From an uncultured Collinsella sp. (GTDB lineage Bacteria; Actinomycetota; Coriobacteriia; Coriobacteriales; Coriobacteriaceae): DNA of 6,599 nt. The stretch spans positions 1 through 6,599 of the forward strand of contig CABUQK010000106.1 in the NCBI GenBank assembly GCA_902493615.1, given 5' to 3'. This document shows, piece after piece, positions 5,425 to 6,599 of this stretch; position 1 is the stretch's first letter, and each line of letters begins with the position of its first letter. The notes below the pieces were generated by a model. The model was not told the origin of the DNA. It saw only the letters and a program-made list of their open reading frames with translations, and did no database searches. The translations under genes were made by a program, and so were the position numbers.

Positions 5425-5467
5425 ACGTTTTTCTTTAACTAACTAAAGTATTTTCATTTGATCGAAG

Positions 5468-5504
5468 CTAAAGAGGCCCGCCACCGTAAGCGGAGACGGG
5501 CCTC
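5468..5504 (-). terminator. Intrinsic terminator after the dedA gene
   Basis: Arms GAGGCCCG (5473-5480) and CGGGCCTC (5497-5504) pair perfectly, with an inner CCG/CGG pairing around TAAG. On the minus strand the stem is followed by TTTAGCTT, a modest U tract. It lies 37 nt beyond the dedA stop and upstream of the ilvE promoter, so the two genes are separate units. Confidence 0.75.
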
Positions 5505-5541
5505 AACTGTACGGTCTGCGCGCTGGCTCGAGCTAGGCGTT

Positions 5542-6180
5542 CTATTTGCCCAGCTTGGCCTTAACCAGACCGACCACGGTCGGGATAATCGACACGGCAA
5601 CGATGCCGATAATCAGCAGCTCAAAGTGCTCCTGCACAAAGGGAATGCCGCCAAAGAAGTAGCCCAGCAGCGTAAAGACCGTCGACCAGGTAATGCCGCC
5701 CAGCACGTTAAAGACGACAAAGTTGCGCCAGTGCATGCCGCCCATGCCAGCGATAAAGGGCACAAAGGTGCGGATAAACGGGAAGAAGCGACCCAGGAAG
5801 ATGGCCAGGTGACCCCACTTGTCCAAGAAGTCCTCGGACTTTTTGATGCGCTCGGGCGTCATGGCCTTGACCTTGCCCGAAGCGATGATCTTGCGGCCAA
5901 AGAAGTGACCAATCATAAAGTTGCACTGATCGCCCAAAATGGCAGCGGCCCATGCGGTGGCCAGAAGCGCCACGATGTTAAAGCCGCCGTTGTGGGCAAA
6001 GAAACCCGAGGCGAACAGCAGCGAATCACCGGGAAGGAACGGGAAGAACACCACGCCCGTCTCGATAAAGATGATCAGGAACACGCAGCCGTAGGCCATA
6101 AGCGGGCCGGCGGCGATCCAGCTGGCGATCGCGGTGCGCGGGTCCTTAAGCAGCTCGGCAATAAAATTGATGAAACCCAT
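5542..6180 (-). CDS. DedA-family membrane protein (212 aa)
   Basis: DedA/SNARE-associated proteins are polytopic inner-membrane proteins with reentrant segments; characterised members move undecaprenyl phosphate or phospholipids across the membrane and affect envelope and pH homeostasis. Hydrophobic stretches lie around residues 28-47, 65-90, 125-147, 152-178 and 187-207. The two hallmark motifs are present: FIETGVVFFPFLPGDSLLF at 38-56 (E40, P50, D52) and GRFFPFIRTFVPFIAGMGG at 130-148 (R131, R137). The pattern is close to E. coli DedA itself. The start at 6180 is preceded by GAGAGG with a 9-nt spacer; the upstream in-frame extension to 6264 lacks family similarity. It is a single gene with its own terminator, divergent from the serine acetyltransferase gene across 223 nt. 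Which lipid it handles cannot be told from sequence. Confidence 0.94.
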   Translation of the reverse strand: MGFINFIAELLKDPRTAIASWIAAGPLMAYGCVFLIIFIETGVVFFPFLPGDSLLFASGFFAHNGGFNIVALLATAWAAAILGDQCNFMIGHFFGRKIIASGKVKAMTPERIKKSEDFLDKWGHLAIFLGRFFPFIRTFVPFIAGMGGMHWRNFVVFNVLGGITWSTVFTLLGYFFGGIPFVQEHFELLIIGIVAVSIIPTVVGLVKAKLGK

Positions 6181-6226
6181 GAAGTAAAACCTCTCAGTTG
6201 TGGGCGCGGATACGTCCAAGTTGACC

Positions 6227-6260
6227 AGTATACGGTTGCGGTGCCCCCTCGTGCGCAACC
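6227..6260 (-). promoter_or_regulatory. Candidate dedA promoter -10 with adjacent inverted repeat
   Basis: On the minus strand TATACT (6232-6227) is a good -10 hexamer, 46 nt upstream of the dedA start; no good -35 stands at normal spacing (TTGCGC at 6258-6253 is 20 nt away). Immediately upstream GGTTGCG (6234-6240) and CGCAACC (6254-6260) form a perfect 7-nt inverted repeat with a 13-nt centre, spanning the promoter spacer. It may be an operator or a chance palindrome. Confidence 0.35.
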
Positions 6261-6356
6261 CCACAAAAGCATGACTCCATTACCAGCAAGTTTGCATAAC
6301 TGACACCTGTCGCGCAAAGCCGCCAAGATTGTCCTTTCTAATCCCTAGCGAATCGC

Positions 6357-6362
6357 TATACT
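6357..6362 (+). promoter_or_regulatory. Candidate cysE promoter -10
   Basis: TATACT at 6357-6362 is a good -10 hexamer 41 nt upstream of the cysE start. The -35 is unclear: CCTTTC at 6333-6338 has 18-nt spacing but a poor match, and TTGTCC at 6329-6334 is too far. No riboswitch-like or terminator structure lies between it and the gene. Confidence 0.4.
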
Positions 6363-6380
6363 TTATTGAATCGCATTGCC

Positions 6381-6407
6381 ATGGCGCTAAGGGAGGGCGG
6401 CCGGTGA
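6381..6407 (+). CDS. Possible 8-codon upstream ORF overlapping the cysE start
   Basis: ATG at 6381 begins the frame MALREGGR and its TGA (6405-6407) overlaps the cysE GTG in the arrangement GTGA. The cysE Shine-Dalgarno lies inside this mini-ORF. It has no clear ribosome site of its own, so it may be accidental; if used, it would couple cysE initiation to termination of the mini-ORF. Confidence 0.15.
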   Translation: MALREGGR

Positions 6408-6599
6408 GCTTTATCAATACCATTCGCGAGGACATCAAGACCGTCCAAGCGCAGGACCCCGCCGCGCAAAACGGTCTGGTCATTTTCCTTTCCTATCCTG
6501 GCCTGCACGCCAAGTGGAACCACGTGCCCGAGCACTGGCTGTGGGAGCACGGTCATCGCTCGCTCGCCCGTGTGCTCTCGCAAATCACCCGCCACATCA
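6404..6599 (+). CDS. cysE: Serine O-acetyltransferase, N-terminal part (cut by window edge)
   Basis: The enzyme makes O-acetylserine from serine and acetyl-CoA, committing carbon to cysteine synthesis. Only 65 codons are present. They match the start of the short Gram-positive-type CysE/EpsC: SFINTIREDIKTVQAQDPAA at 2-21, LSYPGLHAKWNH at 29-40 and HWLWEHGHRSLARVLSQ at 44-60, as in the family pattern IREDI..V..RDPAA, CYPGLHA, HWLW..G...LAR. The left-handed beta-helix hexapeptide repeats and catalytic His would lie beyond the edge. The GTG start at 6404 is supported by AAGGGAGG at 6389-6396, 7 nt upstream, and by the position of the homology. The gene is divergent from dedA. Confidence 0.88.
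   Translation, partial: MSFINTIREDIKTVQAQDPAAQNGLVIFLSYPGLHAKWNHVPEHWLWEHGHRSLARVLSQITRHI

Noticed and set aside
5458..6303. 281-codon plus-strand ORF opposite dedA
   Set aside because: It is a highly charged low-complexity shadow of a membrane protein gene and crosses the dedA terminator and promoter region.

Overview
This is a GC-rich bacterial chromosome segment with short, mostly single-gene transcription units. Gene content, codon use and protein flavour suggest a gut actinobacterium of the Coriobacteriia, most likely Collinsella or a close relative. That is inference from resemblance, not a database match. No transposase, integrase, phage gene or CRISPR array is visible.

Layout: (1) 1-438 holds no convincing conventional gene. 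It is a patchwork of inverted repeats carrying two divergent short ORFs with matching N-termini, and looks like a dispersed structured repeat. (2) 439-2220 (-) encodes a single polypeptide joining a complete TadA-type tRNA adenosine deaminase to a complete glycerate kinase, the most unusual protein here. (3) 2272-2361 (+) is tRNA-Ser(UGA), diverging from the fusion gene and ending 2 nt from the stop of a convergent TetR-family regulator (2364-2960, -). (4) 3160-3711 (+) encodes a LemA-family membrane protein, followed by a perfect bidirectional terminator. (5) 3787-4190 is intergenic: a ~200-nt element bounded by inverted arms with a possible 39-aa ORF, then a very large two-tier terminator hairpin. 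(6) 4191-5243 (-) encodes a branched-chain aminotransferase with a long leader that is open in two frames. (7) 5542-6180 (-) encodes a DedA-family membrane protein. (8) 6404 to the right edge (+) is the 5' end of a serine O-acetyltransferase.

The genes do not form one pathway. Translation (TadA domain, tRNA-Ser), three-carbon metabolism (glycerate kinase, whose product 2-phosphoglycerate enters glycolysis), amino-acid metabolism (IlvE, CysE) and envelope functions (LemA, DedA) lie side by side, each with its own promoter region and several with their own terminators. The points that merit a second look are the TadA-glycerate kinase fusion, the two inverted-repeat elements, the layered ilvE terminator, and the possible translated or leaderless leader of ilvE.
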